64,000 nucleotides of DNA, from assembly GCA_021234155.1 (NCBI GenBank), contig JAJEKV010000075.1, positions 4,418,230 through 4,482,229 on the forward strand, written 5' to 3'. Shown piece by piece: positions 12,827 to 24,200 of this stretch (the stretch's first letter is position 1; the number at the start of each line of letters is the position of its first letter). The notes below the pieces were generated by a model that had not been told where the DNA came from, made no database searches, and saw only the letters and a program-made list of their open reading frames with translations. The DNA is from Isoetes taiwanensis. Taxonomy: Eukaryota > Streptophyta > Lycopodiopsida > Isoetales > Isoetaceae. The position numbers and the translations under genes were made by a program.

Positions 12827-12893
12827 CCGGGTGGATTCGCGCGAAACTGGCCTGCGTCACGAACGCAGAGGCGTTTGGCGCGGACTCACCCGG
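12827..12893. repeat. Palindrome 1 downstream of the sister H3-like frame
   Basis: This is an imperfect inverted repeat of about 67 bp. The arms CCGGGTG.. / ..CACCCGG, CGCGC / GCGCG and CTGCGT / ACGCAG surround a short CACG loop. Its right arm (CGCAGAGGCGTTTGGCGCGG) recurs exactly in the second palindrome about 197 bp away. Confidence 0.75.
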
Positions 12894-13026
12894 GTTGGCC
12901 GATTCTAACTATTTTTGAATATTTTTAACAAATTTAAAGTGCTACACTGCATTTCTAGACAATTTCTAAGCATTCTAACAACTTTTAGTACGAAATTTGG
13001 ATCAATTTTGCCCTAAATCAAGTGAC

Positions 13027-13088
13027 TCGGGTGGGTTCATGGAAACTGCAAGGCTTGACGCAGAGGCGTTTGGCGCGGACTCACCCGG
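13027..13088. repeat. Palindrome 2 downstream of the sister H3-like frame
   Basis: This is a more degenerate inverted repeat (CGGGTGGGTT...GGACTCACCCG). It shares its right arm with palindrome 1, centre to centre about 197 bp. The pair lies 200-460 bp downstream of the H3-like stop, as in the large element. Confidence 0.65.
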
Positions 13089-13284
13089 GTTGGCCGGTTT
13101 CGAGCCAATTTTTTATTTCTAGGTCAGAATTTTATGCTACTTAGCCAATTAAGAGCTATCATTTAATTAATACAAAAATACTATCAAAGAGGAGATTAAT
13201 TTATAGAGAAAATTACTTTTATAGATAACGAGTAAAATGTATAGGGAAAACTTATATTTATATAGTTTACTAAACTGGGGCTCT

Positions 13285-13900
13285 TCACGGCTTCTCCTTG
13301 CGAATCCTCCTCGCCAGGTGGAGGTCTTTGGGCATGACTGTCATCTGCTTGGCATGGATCGCGCAGAGGTTGCCTTCTTCAAAAAGTTGTACCAGCTTCG
13401 CCTCTGCTGCCTTCTGCAGGGCTCGAACCATCAAGGGTGCAGATCTTGGCTTCCTCGGCTTTGGCTGCTTCTTGGTGAGACCCCGCCGTCGTTGATGTGG
13501 CTCGGTAGTCGTAGCCCATCTTGAACTTCTGCATAGACCTTTGATGTAGGCACTTTCGAAGAGAGTTTGGATCATCATCGGTAATGCGTTGTTGGCAATC
13601 GCAGAATATCTTTGAGCAGCTCTCGTGCACAGGGGTTTGGCCCATGGCGGACCTTCTTCAGGGGTCGAGTCGAGGTGGTGGAGGCTTGCTTTTCCCCGAC
13701 CACAGTGGCTACCTTGTCGAGATCCATTGGGGCGGAGATAAATCTTGCATCTTGCCTTCTTCTTCTCGTACTCCATATCTTGCTTGAATGAGCTTTAAGT
13801 AGCTTCTCCCGTCTTGCCCTCCTTGGACTGCATTGGATATGGTTGCCGAGCATAGGCCTCCGTCGCATTCTTGACCTCCTCCTCCTCTTCTTCTTTAGCC
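13285..13900 (-). CDS. Histone H3-like protein of the sister element (C-terminal fold intact)
   Basis: The last 45 codons (13288-13422) match the C-terminal half of histone H3. They run from [16 protein letters not shown] through NLCAIHAK and [19 protein letters not shown] to a stop exactly where H3 ends (TGA 13285-13287). By eye about 32 of 45 positions equal canonical H3, covering helix alpha2, loop 2 and alpha3. Before it lies a Lys/Pro-rich stretch ([13 protein letters not shown]), like the H3-like gene at 40853. The alphaN-alpha1 part expected between the tail and ALQ is missing, possibly a deletion between two RAL motifs. Upstream frames to about 13900 are acidic, then basic, and broken by shifts. 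It sits between LTR/leader and palindromes, in the element's sense, so I read it as an element gene. A captured host H3 fragment is the alternative. Confidence 0.7.
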
Positions 13901-14104
13901 TCTTGCTCCCCCCCTCTTGTTGGTGTGGTCTTTCCTCCTCGGGCTCATCCTCCTGCCGGTTGATTCGTCCCCATTGTGGTTCTCTGATAACCCCCGCTCC
14001 CCCTCACCCTAGCTTCTGCGCCTCTTTGTTCGCTTCTCCCTTGCCTCGTCTCTTCCTTCCTTTTCTTCCGCATTCATTGCTTTCGCTCCCCTTCTTCTGC
14101 TGTT

Positions 14105-14375
14105 CACGTGGCCCAGCTGGGGTTGCTCGTGTTGGGGTTGCTTCTCGCTTCTTTGCTCACCTACTCTTCACGGTGTTGGGGTTGCTCATATTGTCGAGTT
14201 GCTCTTGCTACTTGCTCCTCTCCTGCTCTTCCTATTCTTTGGGGTTGCTCCCTCTTTACATCGGGGTTGCTCTTGCTACTTGCTCCTCACACCTTGCTCT
14301 TCACTGTTCTTTGGGGTTGATCCCTCTTGTCGAGGTTGCTCTTTCTACTTGCTCCTCACCTCTCCAGAGCCGGGC
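14105..14375. repeat. Degenerate minisatellite
   Basis: About three loose copies of an ~85-bp unit built from GGGGTTGCTC, TTGCTACTTGCTCCTC and TTCTTTGGGGTTG. The many plus-strand frames here are by-products of this CT/TG-rich repeat. Confidence 0.75.
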
Positions 14376-14479
14376 ATACGATCTCAATTTCCCCAGGCCT
14401 TGCGATCATTCACTGAAGTGCTAAGATCATTGCTCCTCCGGGGAGGAAACAATTCGTCTGAAGGCTTGAATGACTAAGT

Positions 14480-15247
14480 TAGATCATCGGCCTGGGCCGT
14501 AGGGCCTCAAGATTTTGCTTGTCGCCGCCCACCATGAGTGCTTCAACGTTCCGGTGCAAGCTGGAGCTTCCAACCTTTCTAGCTACTTGTTTGGTCCTCC
14601 CAACAACTTAGCTTCCTTGATGGTGGCTTCTTCGAGCGATCTTGCCTCTATCAATGGTCGACTATGTCTATTCGTGGCTCCTTTGGATCGATCTCGGCCT
14701 ACTGCTAGGATTCGGTGGACACTCTTATGGCAGCTTCGGAGATTAGCTTATAATTCGCCTTACAAGGGTAAAGGAGAGGTTCAAGCTATCATTTGGGAAC
14801 TTCTAAGGAGTAGAGGTGCTTCCATAAATTTAGTAGCTACTTTTCTTAAGAGTAATTTTATTATAACTATGAGTTATTAATTAAGGTACTTTCCCTAATC
14901 ACTTAACTATTTCTCAAATTTCCCTAATTCCTTTTTTAGGGCTAAGTAGTGGCCATTTCACGCCATTTTCTTTCAAGCTTTCTTTTTGGCGATTTCTGTT
15001 CAATTTTTAACTTGAAAGGTGCGGTTCATGAACAACTTGAGCTCAATTTTACTAGAAGGTTTCTTGTGACTATAATATTTCTACCACTTAGACTATACTT
15101 AATCTAATTCACGACCCCACTCATGGGAAAAAAATTTCTCCCACATTTTGCGGTTTAAGACTGGAATTCTCATTCCATTCCCTAGGCCAGTTAGTCTACC
15201 TATTCAGGGATATGGTCAGGGCTAGCTCTTGGTCAACCAAGAACATT
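14480..15247. other. Leader region of the sister element, no clear gene
   Basis: From 14940 to 15247 this resembles the leader at 42600-42760 of the large element (GGTCAGGGCTAGCTCTTGGTC block). A 121-codon plus-strand frame at 14515-14880 has no motif I know and lies antisense to the element, so I do not call it a gene. Confidence 0.5.
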
Positions 15248-15260
15248 GCTCACGATACCA
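15248..15260 (-). other. Primer-binding site, initiator tRNA-Met type (diverged)
   Basis: On the minus strand the bases next to the LTR read TGGTATCGTGAGC. This is close to TGGTATCAGAGC, the usual plant retroelement site complementary to the 3' end of initiator tRNA-Met. The extra bases are a mutation or a consensus error. Confidence 0.8.
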
Positions 15261-15261
15261 T

Positions 15262-16790
15262 TGTGGCGCTCCCCTACAAAATATCACGGTAGGCGGCAGT
15301 ACACTCCGTGAGGAAATCCCCCATCCGGCCCCTTCCGACGCTTGGGGCCCTCCGGTCTATCTCGCCTCCAGGGGTATCCCTAGTGCGGGAAGGGGACACA
15401 AAGGTGTCTTGCGCCCTTCCCTATGGGCTCCTATCCACGTGGAAGCATAAAACAACGTCGAGAACTAGCAATAACAATACATCATACTACCTCGAAGGGT
15501 AGCACATCCACATATCCAAAACATATGCCATAAAACATGAGAACTCCTACCCAAGGCTCCGGCATGGGGGAGGTAGGCCCCAGCTAGGCCTCAAGATAGA
15601 AGCAGACCGAGTCATAACAATGGCCGGGGCTGGCTATAGACAATGGCTAAGGTTGACCACTCCATCCGCCCCTCACGGTGCATACTTTGGGAATGAGCTA
15701 GATCTGACTCGGCATGACTCTAGCCTTCCGGATCTGCAATCCCATGGTATCACCCATCGGGACTACTCGGTTGCATCTCCTTGGTCCCGTCGAGGCAGGA
15801 AGGGTTGCATCTCCCTTCCGGGTCTAGAGGTTCCACAGGCGCTAGAGAATCGTGGCGACACCGCGATTCTTCCACGACTTAACCTCCCAAAACAAGAGCC
15901 AAGCCAACACTTGCAACTCTTGAGGGCGGTGGCGTGACACCATTGCTCCAGAGGTGTAGGACCATGTCCGACCCACCGCGAAGTGACCGACCATAAGCCT
16001 AGCCCACTATGGGATCCCCAGTAGCCACGCTCAGCAGGGATCCTCCCTCCGCATTGCCTCTAGCCCCGTTGTGTGGTGCTGAGTCCATCATAGCTCCCAT
16101 AGCCCGGTGGGTTCCTATGCACAGGCTGCATAATAATAGGAACTAAAGGGTCTAACTAGGAGCATTACTAAGTAAGGCTACTAGGTCTCTACCCCCCTTC
16201 CCAATACAAGAGGAGATCATCACATCCATCATATCATGGTAATCATCATAAGAACATCTTAACCTAATCATACATATCTAACTTACAGTTAGGGTTCCTT
16301 AATTAGGGTTCGAGATGTTAAACAAGGGTTCTAGGATGGCTCTACTCTAGATAATTTAAATACTAACCCATCTGGAGTGCTAACTTTTAGATGAACTACT
16401 AAGAGCACTACTCCACATACCTGCTCCAGAAGCACTCCCTCCCAATCCTGGCGTCTCCATGGTCTTCGAGGTGTTCGAGGTAGCTCCCACTACTGCTGAT
16501 GCGCTCACGCTCTAGGGGGCTGCCATGCTATGCTGTGCCACAGAGATGGTTCGTAAAACGGAGTTTAATGCTAAGAAGGTTCCCAGGCTGGCCGGAGCCG
16601 GAAAAAGAGGCCTAGGGTTAGGGTTTAGGCCTTTATAGGTTAGGGTTCACATGTTATGCCATGTGGCTCCAATAGGGTAAGTCCGTGTGGCGGGTGCCCA
16701 ATAGGTTAAGGCCATGTGGAAAATGGTCTTAATCTAAGGTTGGCTAATTATAGTCATGCCCCTTAGTGCCACAATCTATGGTATACAAGG
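15262..16790 (-). repeat. LTR of the sister element (right end uncertain)
   Basis: The inner end is clear: TGTGGCGCTCCCC at 15262, directly beside the primer site, resembling TGTGACGTCCCC of the large element. Homology blocks in the same order run to about 16770. On the minus strand CCTATAAAGG near 16629-16640 could be its TATA box. I did not find a matching second LTR in the window. Confidence 0.7.
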
Positions 16791-17231
16791 CTATGAAGAT
16801 AGACTTGTATAGTGATCTTTACCGGAAATATATATGTATTTATGGCGTGATATTTTCCTCGAACGCCCAAAGATTTGACTTTCTTTTACATTCAATGCTC
16901 AATGGTGTATTTGATAGGGTGTATTGATAAAATATTTTGTTCTTTACATTTTACATATGTTCTGAAATGCATTTGAATTTAATATTTGGTTTTCCTTTAC
17001 ATTCTGATAGCTATGCACACTAATGTACTTCTATTTTGTCGTTACATTATCAGCAGAAAGTTTGCATGTAGTAAAAACTTACTTGCATGTAATTAACATT
17101 TGTTCTGTTTTGATTTGCATCTGATTGTTTTTTCTTCCGATTTTGCTTCTATCTACTCTACATCTCCCCTTGATTCTGAATCAAGTGTTTACATTTCTTA
17201 TTTGCTTATGATCCCAATTGTGTCAATGCAG
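16791..17231. other. Intron or upstream sequence of the Ulp1-like gene
   Basis: AT-rich DNA without an open frame, ending in a pyrimidine-rich stretch and TGTGTCAATGCAG at the first exon candidate. It looks like intron or 5' flank. I see nothing else in it. Confidence 0.5.
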
Positions 17232-18638
17232 ATATGGGTAGTATCAAGAAAGCAAGACCTAAAACTGCAGGTAAACTAAACAATTCATGTTTCGTGCACT
17301 ATGCTTAAGTTCTGAATATAGCAAAATCTTATGTTGTAGGTGAAAAGAAGGATGTTGTTGGGAAGGGGTTGCATTTACCATTCTCAGAGATCCCAGTTGC
17401 CGAACCTGGCACAAAAGATGCTGCTGCTATCGATGTTGGAAGTCCATCCACATCTACATCACCTTTGAGAATTGCAACAACTCATAAGAAATCAGTGCAG
17501 GATTTGGAGACCGAGGGGTACTTGGATAAAACTTCAGAAATTGTGGAAGGTAGGGTGATTACATTCTGATTACATTAAGATTGCATCTGTTGTAGTTAGA
17601 GTTTACTAATGTTCAATATTTTGCAGCAGAGGTTGTTTTCCAAAAAGAGATCCCAGCTGTTGAAGCCGAGCTGCTATTATTGTAGCAACAAGCTGAAAGC
17701 CCAGAAAGCAATTCTCTCTCCTTTTCAGGGTTCCTTTTTTTTTTTTGTATTTTGAAACTTACGTTGACGTGTTTTACGATAAAATTACTTGAAGATATTG
17801 GTGACAACATTGAAAATCCAATCAAGCAAAATTTCGATGAAGTTCAAGTTGAGGAAAAGTCTTGTTCTTTGGCAGTGCACGTGTTTCTTTTTTGTCTTGC
17901 TTTCAAAATATTAGAATGAAGCACTTTCTTTACTTGAGGAGACTTGCGGCGATTCAATGGAGCTAGATGATGTTGAAGAAGCCTTGGAGATTGCATCCAA
18001 GGCAACTACTAAATTTATGGTCAAAGCCGATGCCAAACAAATTGAAAAAAGAGAGTGCAAACCCAGAGCGGTGGACATCCATATTTGAAAACGGTAATTG
18101 CTATTATCCGCAAGAAAAAACGGTAATTGCTAGCTTACATTTACTTAGTTATACTTCAAAGAGCTTATTAGATTTTTACTCGTTTTGCAGGTCTAAACCA
18201 TCGAAACAGATATTGAAGGTATCAATTTATGCCTTATTGTCATGGATCAATTGTTAATATGACACTAACATCTTGGATCCGACAAATGTAAATGATGACA
18301 AGGATAAACTTATGGAATTCACGCCATTCAAGAATTGTCCATGACCGAAATGAAAGTGGTTGCATCCGACATAGCAATTTTATGTGCAACTAACTCTAAA
18401 ATGAGTAGCCGCTTAGTGGATCTTTATGGCGTGTAATAATCTGGTTGTAACCGAAATTTGTATTTGTTGCTATTCTTTGTCTCTAATATTAACCTTAATC
18501 TAATTCAGGTGCTTGTATGAGACATTGCCTTCCTCGAAAGTGGAAGAGCAAAATCTTTTTTATCCCATTTTACAACTATATAATGTTTAGAGAAGCTACC
18601 AAAGAAGAAAAAAAAGAGTGAATCACCGAAGGATCACT
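17232..18638 (+). pseudogene. Ulp1-like protease gene, 5' half (split by the retroelement)
   Basis: A chain of short exon candidates with plant-type GT-AG borders. 17232-17269 starts MGSIKKARPKTAG. 17340-17548 holds EIPVAEPGTKDAAAIDVGS. A piece from about 17626 is EVVFQKEIPAVEAE, a diverged repeat of that motif. 17940-18090 is acidic, reading EALEIASKATTKFM. Pieces near 18270-18430 (LDPTN, DKLMEFTPFKN, SSRLVDLYGV) and 18508-18638 complete it. The last reads toward ITEGS at the insertion site. Across the 25.8 kb insertion the frame resumes as LNVIEIVKSGMKG at 44451. The N-terminal part is not recognisable alone; the family call comes from the 3' half. Several frames are broken, so this may already have been decaying, or my borders are wrong. 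Confidence 0.45.
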
Positions 18639-20308
18639 TGTGACGTCCCCTACTCAGTATACGGTGCACTCCACCGTATACAAACAGAGTTCTCCCCTAT
18701 ACCAGCTCCATGCCGATACGGGGGCCCTCCACATGACACACTGGCAAAATGGACGGTTCCAAAGTGGGAAGAGTGAAGGGTCATTTTACCCCGCCTCCCT
18801 CGTGGCCTACCTAGTCATGAAGCGTAAAACATACATGTTAGTATATAACATAAGCACATATCCACCTCTCGAAGGGTGGTCCATCACATTTGCATAAACA
18901 AGGGTGAGCACAATACATATGGGAAGCCCTACCCGAGGCTCGCACTCAAGGGGATGACCGACGGCTTGGGTCTCCGAGTTCATTGCAAAATGTAATTCAT
19001 GGCAATGGATTTGGGTGGCATATGAACATGGCATAGGGTTGTCCACTCCATCCGCCCTCTCCCATGCACACTTTGCGAGTAGGGCTGAAAAGTGTCGGGA
19101 CTCAGAGTTCAGCGGGATGCATAGCCAAAGGGGCTATTCCTGGGTCTCATCCTCCCGCCTCGGATGGGGCGGGGAAGGGATCACTCCCTCCGTAGATCTG
19201 CATCTTTGACTCAAGGTGACTAGAGGGCCCTTTGCCCGTGATTCGGACAACCCACTGGAAAGTGTACACCACTTCACTCGGTGTCGGTCCATGCCCTACC
19301 CACACTCGATTGGTAAGCCATTAGACCTAGTCACTATGATCCCTGGTAGGCCTTACACACCGCAGGGATCGTTCAAGAGTCGAGAACATGAATCTCCTTC
19401 TTAGCTGGCCTGCCCCTTCACCCACAACCAGTGTGTGGTTCTTGTGCACCCGCAATGCCGAATCTATAGTGTGCTAGAGAGGCTAATCTAGGAGCATCTA
19501 CTACCATGCTTGAGGTCTCTACCCCCTTCCCAATACAAGGAGTTCATAGAGATACATCATCCATATATATCCACCCGGAAGAACTAAAGAACTATATCTA
19601 ATCTATATCATAGAGTTAGGTTCTTTAGTTAGAGGCTGGTATCTAGAGATCTAGAAGGCTGCTATGGGCAATTTAATAGGCTAAACCTACTGATTCTATG
19701 ACTAAAACATGGTTTAAGCTATTAAATTGCCTAAATACCTGATCCTTGAGTGGCTCCTCCTGACCTGAGTTCGACCATCCTGCTGAAACGCTCGAATCAA
19801 GGGAAACTAATGGTGCAATTCTCTCGGGCAGAGTCTGGAAGGCGGTTTTTGGCTCTTGAGGCAGCCAAAACAGAGCTCTAAAACCCTAGAAACGAAAAAT
19901 GGGCAAGTTAGGGTTTCCCTTCTTAAATAGACAAGGGGTTGGCTAGGGTTTCCAATTATCCCCTTTAGGCATGTGGGATAATTGGGAATGGGCCCACTTG
20001 CCTTTAATGGCTAGGTGGCAAGATGTGCCCACATGGGAATGTGTGCCCACATTAATGTGTACATTGGTAAATGTGCACATTAATTGCACACTTGGCATAA
20101 AGTGTCCACATGGAAATGTGTGCCCACATTAATGTGTACATTGGTAAATGTGCACATTAATACTAATGCACATTCTTAGCAAGTTGCCCCCTAGGGCTAC
20201 CCACTTGGCTACACGCCGTCGTTACCGCCGGTCGGAGTGGCGTGTATCGCGTGACGCGATGCAAGATATATGTCCCGAGGCCAGGTATCGCCCCGAACGG
20301 GCGTCACA
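18639..20308 (-). repeat. 3' LTR of the large element
   Basis: 1670 bp with the same ends as the 5' LTR. Differences from the other copy are small indels at CG and CHG sites; AT-rich parts are almost identical, which suggests recent insertion. Confidence 0.92.
20025..20161. repeat. 77-bp tandem repeat in U3
   Basis: Two copies (20025-20084 and 20102-20161) of a unit with GTGTGCCCACATTAATGTG and CATTGGTAAATGTGCACATT. The same pair is in the partial LTR (29390-29525) and the 5' LTR (44150-44300). Repeats of this kind in U3 often act as enhancers; that role is inferred here. Confidence 0.85.
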
Positions 20309-20321
20309 TTCTCCCCACCTT
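20309..20321 (-). other. Polypurine tract
   Basis: AAGGTGGGGAGAA on the minus strand, directly before the 3' LTR, primes plus-strand DNA synthesis. The same tract lies beside the partial LTR at 29675-29687. Confidence 0.85.
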
Positions 20322-21201
20322 GAAATGATGCCGTCCAAAAAGATCATGGGTCTCCCCCACCTTGGGAGCATCCTAACCTCGCAATCAACCTGATACATAC
20401 GATAAACTACTATAATGCTTATACATTTATTAAGATTACCTTAAGGTAATATTTTTAGAACATTATTACGCCATTATATTATGAAATAACTTATCAATTC
20501 ATAACATCTTTAAAGCAAGTTACTTTCGATAGTTTTACTTATCCACGACAATTAAGTTTATCAAAATTTTAACATTTCATGTCTAACATTATTGTTCGAG
20601 GTACTCTTCATTCCTTGCAACACATTCCAACAAAATTTGTGTTGCAAGTCTTGTAGCTTCGACCTCCTTGCCCTCCCGAGCTCTATTGGCTGCAGCAGTC
20701 GACACTACGTTAGTACCATTTTAATTATTAATAAAATTTTGGTTATATGGTGACCACCCCACCTATCTACATGGATGCATGGCTAATCTCCCAGAGGGAA
20801 GAGGGTGAATCTTCCATTATGGCGTCAGGAGGCAGACATATATGCCGCTCATGCCTACACCCTAGTTGCCCGGTGTGGAGGATAGGTCCTTCCCAGATAT
20901 GGGGGCGAAGGCCCGATTCCTCCTATCAAAGCATATATGGGGCTAGAGGTGCTTTTCCTATCGATGCATTCCTTAATGACCTCCTTTCTCTCGAGGTCGT
21001 CTACTTCGTGGGACGTAAGTAGACTTTCTAATCTACCTTCCACTACCGCCCAAAGCGAAACGCTTGCGGTCATGCCTACATTGACATTACACCACGCCTA
21101 GAGATCACCGTAGTGGTCCCATCATTTCCAGAATAACAACGCGTAATGCGACCCATACCTAGCATAGGTTGCATCGTGGATTAATCTTAACTATACAAGA
21201 A
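20322..21201. other. 3' non-coding region of the retroelement (copy A)
   Basis: About 880 bp between the end of pol and the purine tract, without an open frame in element sense. It includes a 250-bp AT-rich stretch (20390-20640) that is nearly identical in copy B (29745-30010). Confidence 0.7.
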
Positions 21202-24200
21202 TTAATCTACACAAATCGACATGCCCTCCGAGCGATTTCTTCTGGAGATGACTTTGCCGTCCCATTGCTCCATAAACTCACTGCACGCTTTTATTAGATC
21301 CTTCTTAAGTACCCACGCGTCTTTCCACCTTAAGTGTTTCCACTTAACCAAATATTGGAGGAACTCCGACCTCCTTGTTTTCTTGAAAGCTTTATCAAGA
21401 ATCAATTCTGGAATTATTTTCAGCTGCTTCTCTGTCATTTCCAATAACGTTGGAGTGTCCAAGACTTCGTCTGGATTTGGAGTGTGCTTCTTCAACAAGC
21501 TCACGTGGAAGACCTTATGAATCTTTAGGTGTGCTGGCAAGTCTAGCTTGTAGGATTGATTGCCTACTCTCTTGACTATTCTGAAAGGTCCAGCCCACCT
21601 TGGAGCAAGCTTCTTGCAATTCCCGATCCTGAGCTTCGCCTGCTTCACCTTGATCTTGAGCTTTAAACATCATCTCCAACTTTGAACTCTCTGATTGTTC
21701 GATGCTTGTCGGCGATGCTCTTCTGCTGACTTCTTGCTGCTAGCAGATATCCTCGAACGTCTTCCACGAAAGCTTTGCATATCGGCCAACATCTGGCTGC
21801 GAAACCTCTACTTTTGACACGGATTGTGCCAAGTGTCCGGAGTTAGGCACCGATATAGTCGTAATTAATCATAAACCATGACATTTGGGATGATTCCTGC
21901 TTGGTGCTATTGTATGCAAACTCCACCAAGTGAATAAATTCTTCCCACATACCTTGCTTATTCCGACATAGTTTCGTAGCATGTCTTCCAAAATCCTGTT
22001 TAATCCGCTCGTTTGGCCATCCGTCTGAGGATGATACTGCCGTGCTCTCATGGATAGTTTCGCCTAATGGTCGCAAAAAGAGGTCTTGCCGAAGGCACTC
22101 ATAAACTTCGATCCTCAATGGGAGATAATCTCCCTTGGCATGCCATGAAGCCCGAAGATCTCTTTGGTGAAGAGCTTTGCCAGTATCCATAGCGTGACGT
22201 GGTCTCCCCAAGGCACAAAATGTGCCATTTTTGACAACTTGTCGACCACTACCATCAAGGCATCCTTTCCTCTTACTGTTCTTGGAAGCCCTGTGATGAA
22301 ATCCATGCTGATCACCTCCCACTTAGCGTTTGGCACCGCTAATGGCTCTAATGCTCCTGGAATTAAGTCGCTTCCGCCGTCTGGCGACATAGTGACATTC
22401 CCCGATGTAGCGAAGCTACTTGCTTCTTCATTCCCCGGCCAATAATAGCCAGCAAGACTTTGAAATATGTTTTCATGAATCCCGCGATGGCCCGGCTATT
22501 GGGCATTTTTGGTCATGGAGGATCAATTTCCTTACACCATGATGATTCAGGTACGCACAACTTGTTCTTATGGTATAACAGGTTGCCTTCCTTCTTATAA
22601 TGTTTAAAGGCTTCCCGCTCCTTATCTGTTCTAGCCTCCCTGAAATCCACATCCGTTGGCAAGGACTCTTCAATCTTCTTACCAAAGTCGCTGGAGAGCG
22701 TCGAAATTGCATTGCAATGCACTCTAGTTGTCAGGGGATGCATCCGCTACCACATTGAGCTTCCCTGGCTTGTAGACTATATCAAAGTCATACTCTTCAA
22801 GGAACTCCATCCACCTTCTCTGCCTCAGGTTGAGGTGTGGTTGCGTAAATACATACTGGAGGCTCTGATGGTCTGTATCCAATTGGAACTTTCTTCCCAA
22901 AAGGTAGTGCCTCCAAATTCTTAATGCCCTGACAACCGCAAGCAATTCGATCGCGGGGTGGGGTAGCGCGCGCGCGGCGCTGCTTCATCTTCCCGAATCA
23001 TACGCTACCACACGCTCTTCTTGCATGAGCACCGCTTTTTTGTAATTTGGGTCCGGCGAGGGTTAGGATTCTGAAGCTGTTGTTAAAGCTTCCTTCAACA
23101 ATTCAAACCCCGCTGGGCTTTCTTGTGCCAATGCTCGCCCAATCTTTCACCTTCTCCGCCCACCGTCAAGTCTTTAGCGGGCCGCTATCTTAGCAAATTT
23201 CTTCACGAACTTCCCTAGTACCACTGCTGGCCCGAAAAACTCTCGACCTCATGGACATTCTTCGGTCTTGGCCCATGAATCACCGCTTCAATCTTGGGGA
23301 TCCGTCGAAATTCCTTCGCTTTGATATCACATGCCCTAGGTATTCCACCCTCTCCGCTTCTGGCGACACCCGACAACTTGGCGTACAACTGGTGCCTCTT
23401 CAACTTTTCCAAAGACTCTCCTTAAGTGTTGTACGTGTTCTTCAAGGGATCTATATACACCAAAATGTCGGTAAAGAATACAATCACAAAGGTGTCTAAA
23501 AACTCCCTCAAGATGTCGTTCATGAGCCTCATGAACGCCGCAGCGATTGGCATTCGATAATCCGAAAGGCATTACCGTGGAACGATAATGCCCATACCTC
23601 GCTCAAGGCGGTCTTATGGATATCTTCTTCCTTTATCCCGATCGATGATAACCCCCTTAAGTCGATTTTGAGAAGACCTTTGCACCTTGGAGTTGATCCA
23701 TCAAGTCATCTGATCCGGGGAGCGCATACTTGTTCTTAATGGTGTGCTTGTTCAACGCACGTAGTCTATGCACATCCTTAAACCGCCATCCTTCTTCTTA
23801 ACAAACAGATGGGCGCCCGAACTCCGAGACGCTAGGTCTAATGAAGCCTAGGTCGAGCAACTCCCGCAATTGCTTTTTAGTCTGGCCAACTCCTCGTCGT
23901 CATTCTCGTATGGAGCCTTACTTGTCGGCTTTGTTCCCGGCCTCGAGTGCTATCTCACACTCGACTCCCACAATCAGGAGGAAGCCGCTTTGATCTCATC
24001 CGAAAGAGATCATGGAACTCCGGATCAGCTTAGCTATTTGCTTCGCAACTTGCTGAACACCTTGTCTTCTTTGCTTTCTTCGACTGGCTCATCAATCTCA
24101 AGCTTGAAGATGTATGCTACCCTTTCCGCTCTTGATGCACTTGATCACCGCTTAGAAGACATACACCGCATGATGGGAACAACTTCTTTACCCGTGATCT

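Larger units (their letters stand above)
12806..16790 (-). mobile_element. Partial Ty3/Gypsy element, sister to the 25.8 kb insertion
   Basis: Read on the minus strand this is a 5' LTR (about 16790 to 15262, U3 start not found), an initiator-tRNA primer site, a leader, a histone H3-like frame, and a pair of palindromes, ending at the L1 junction. Leader and LTR share short blocks with the 25.8 kb element: the GGTCAACCAAGAACATTGCTC stretch next to the primer site, CCACTCCATCCGCCCCTC, and the CCCTTCCCAATACAAG block. They are otherwise well diverged. Gag and pol are missing. Confidence 0.75.

Noticed and set aside
13285-13422. Simple processed pseudogene of a host histone H3
   Set aside because: Not fully excluded, but the same element position, sense, Lys/Pro tail and palindromes in the other two copies make an element-borne gene likelier.
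14515-14880. 121-codon plus-strand frame
   Set aside because: Antisense to the surrounding element with no recognised domain; kept only as a note.
19890-19940. Telomere-like GTTAGGGTTT motifs
   Set aside because: Single motifs inside the LTR, not a tandem array; recurs only because the LTR is repeated.
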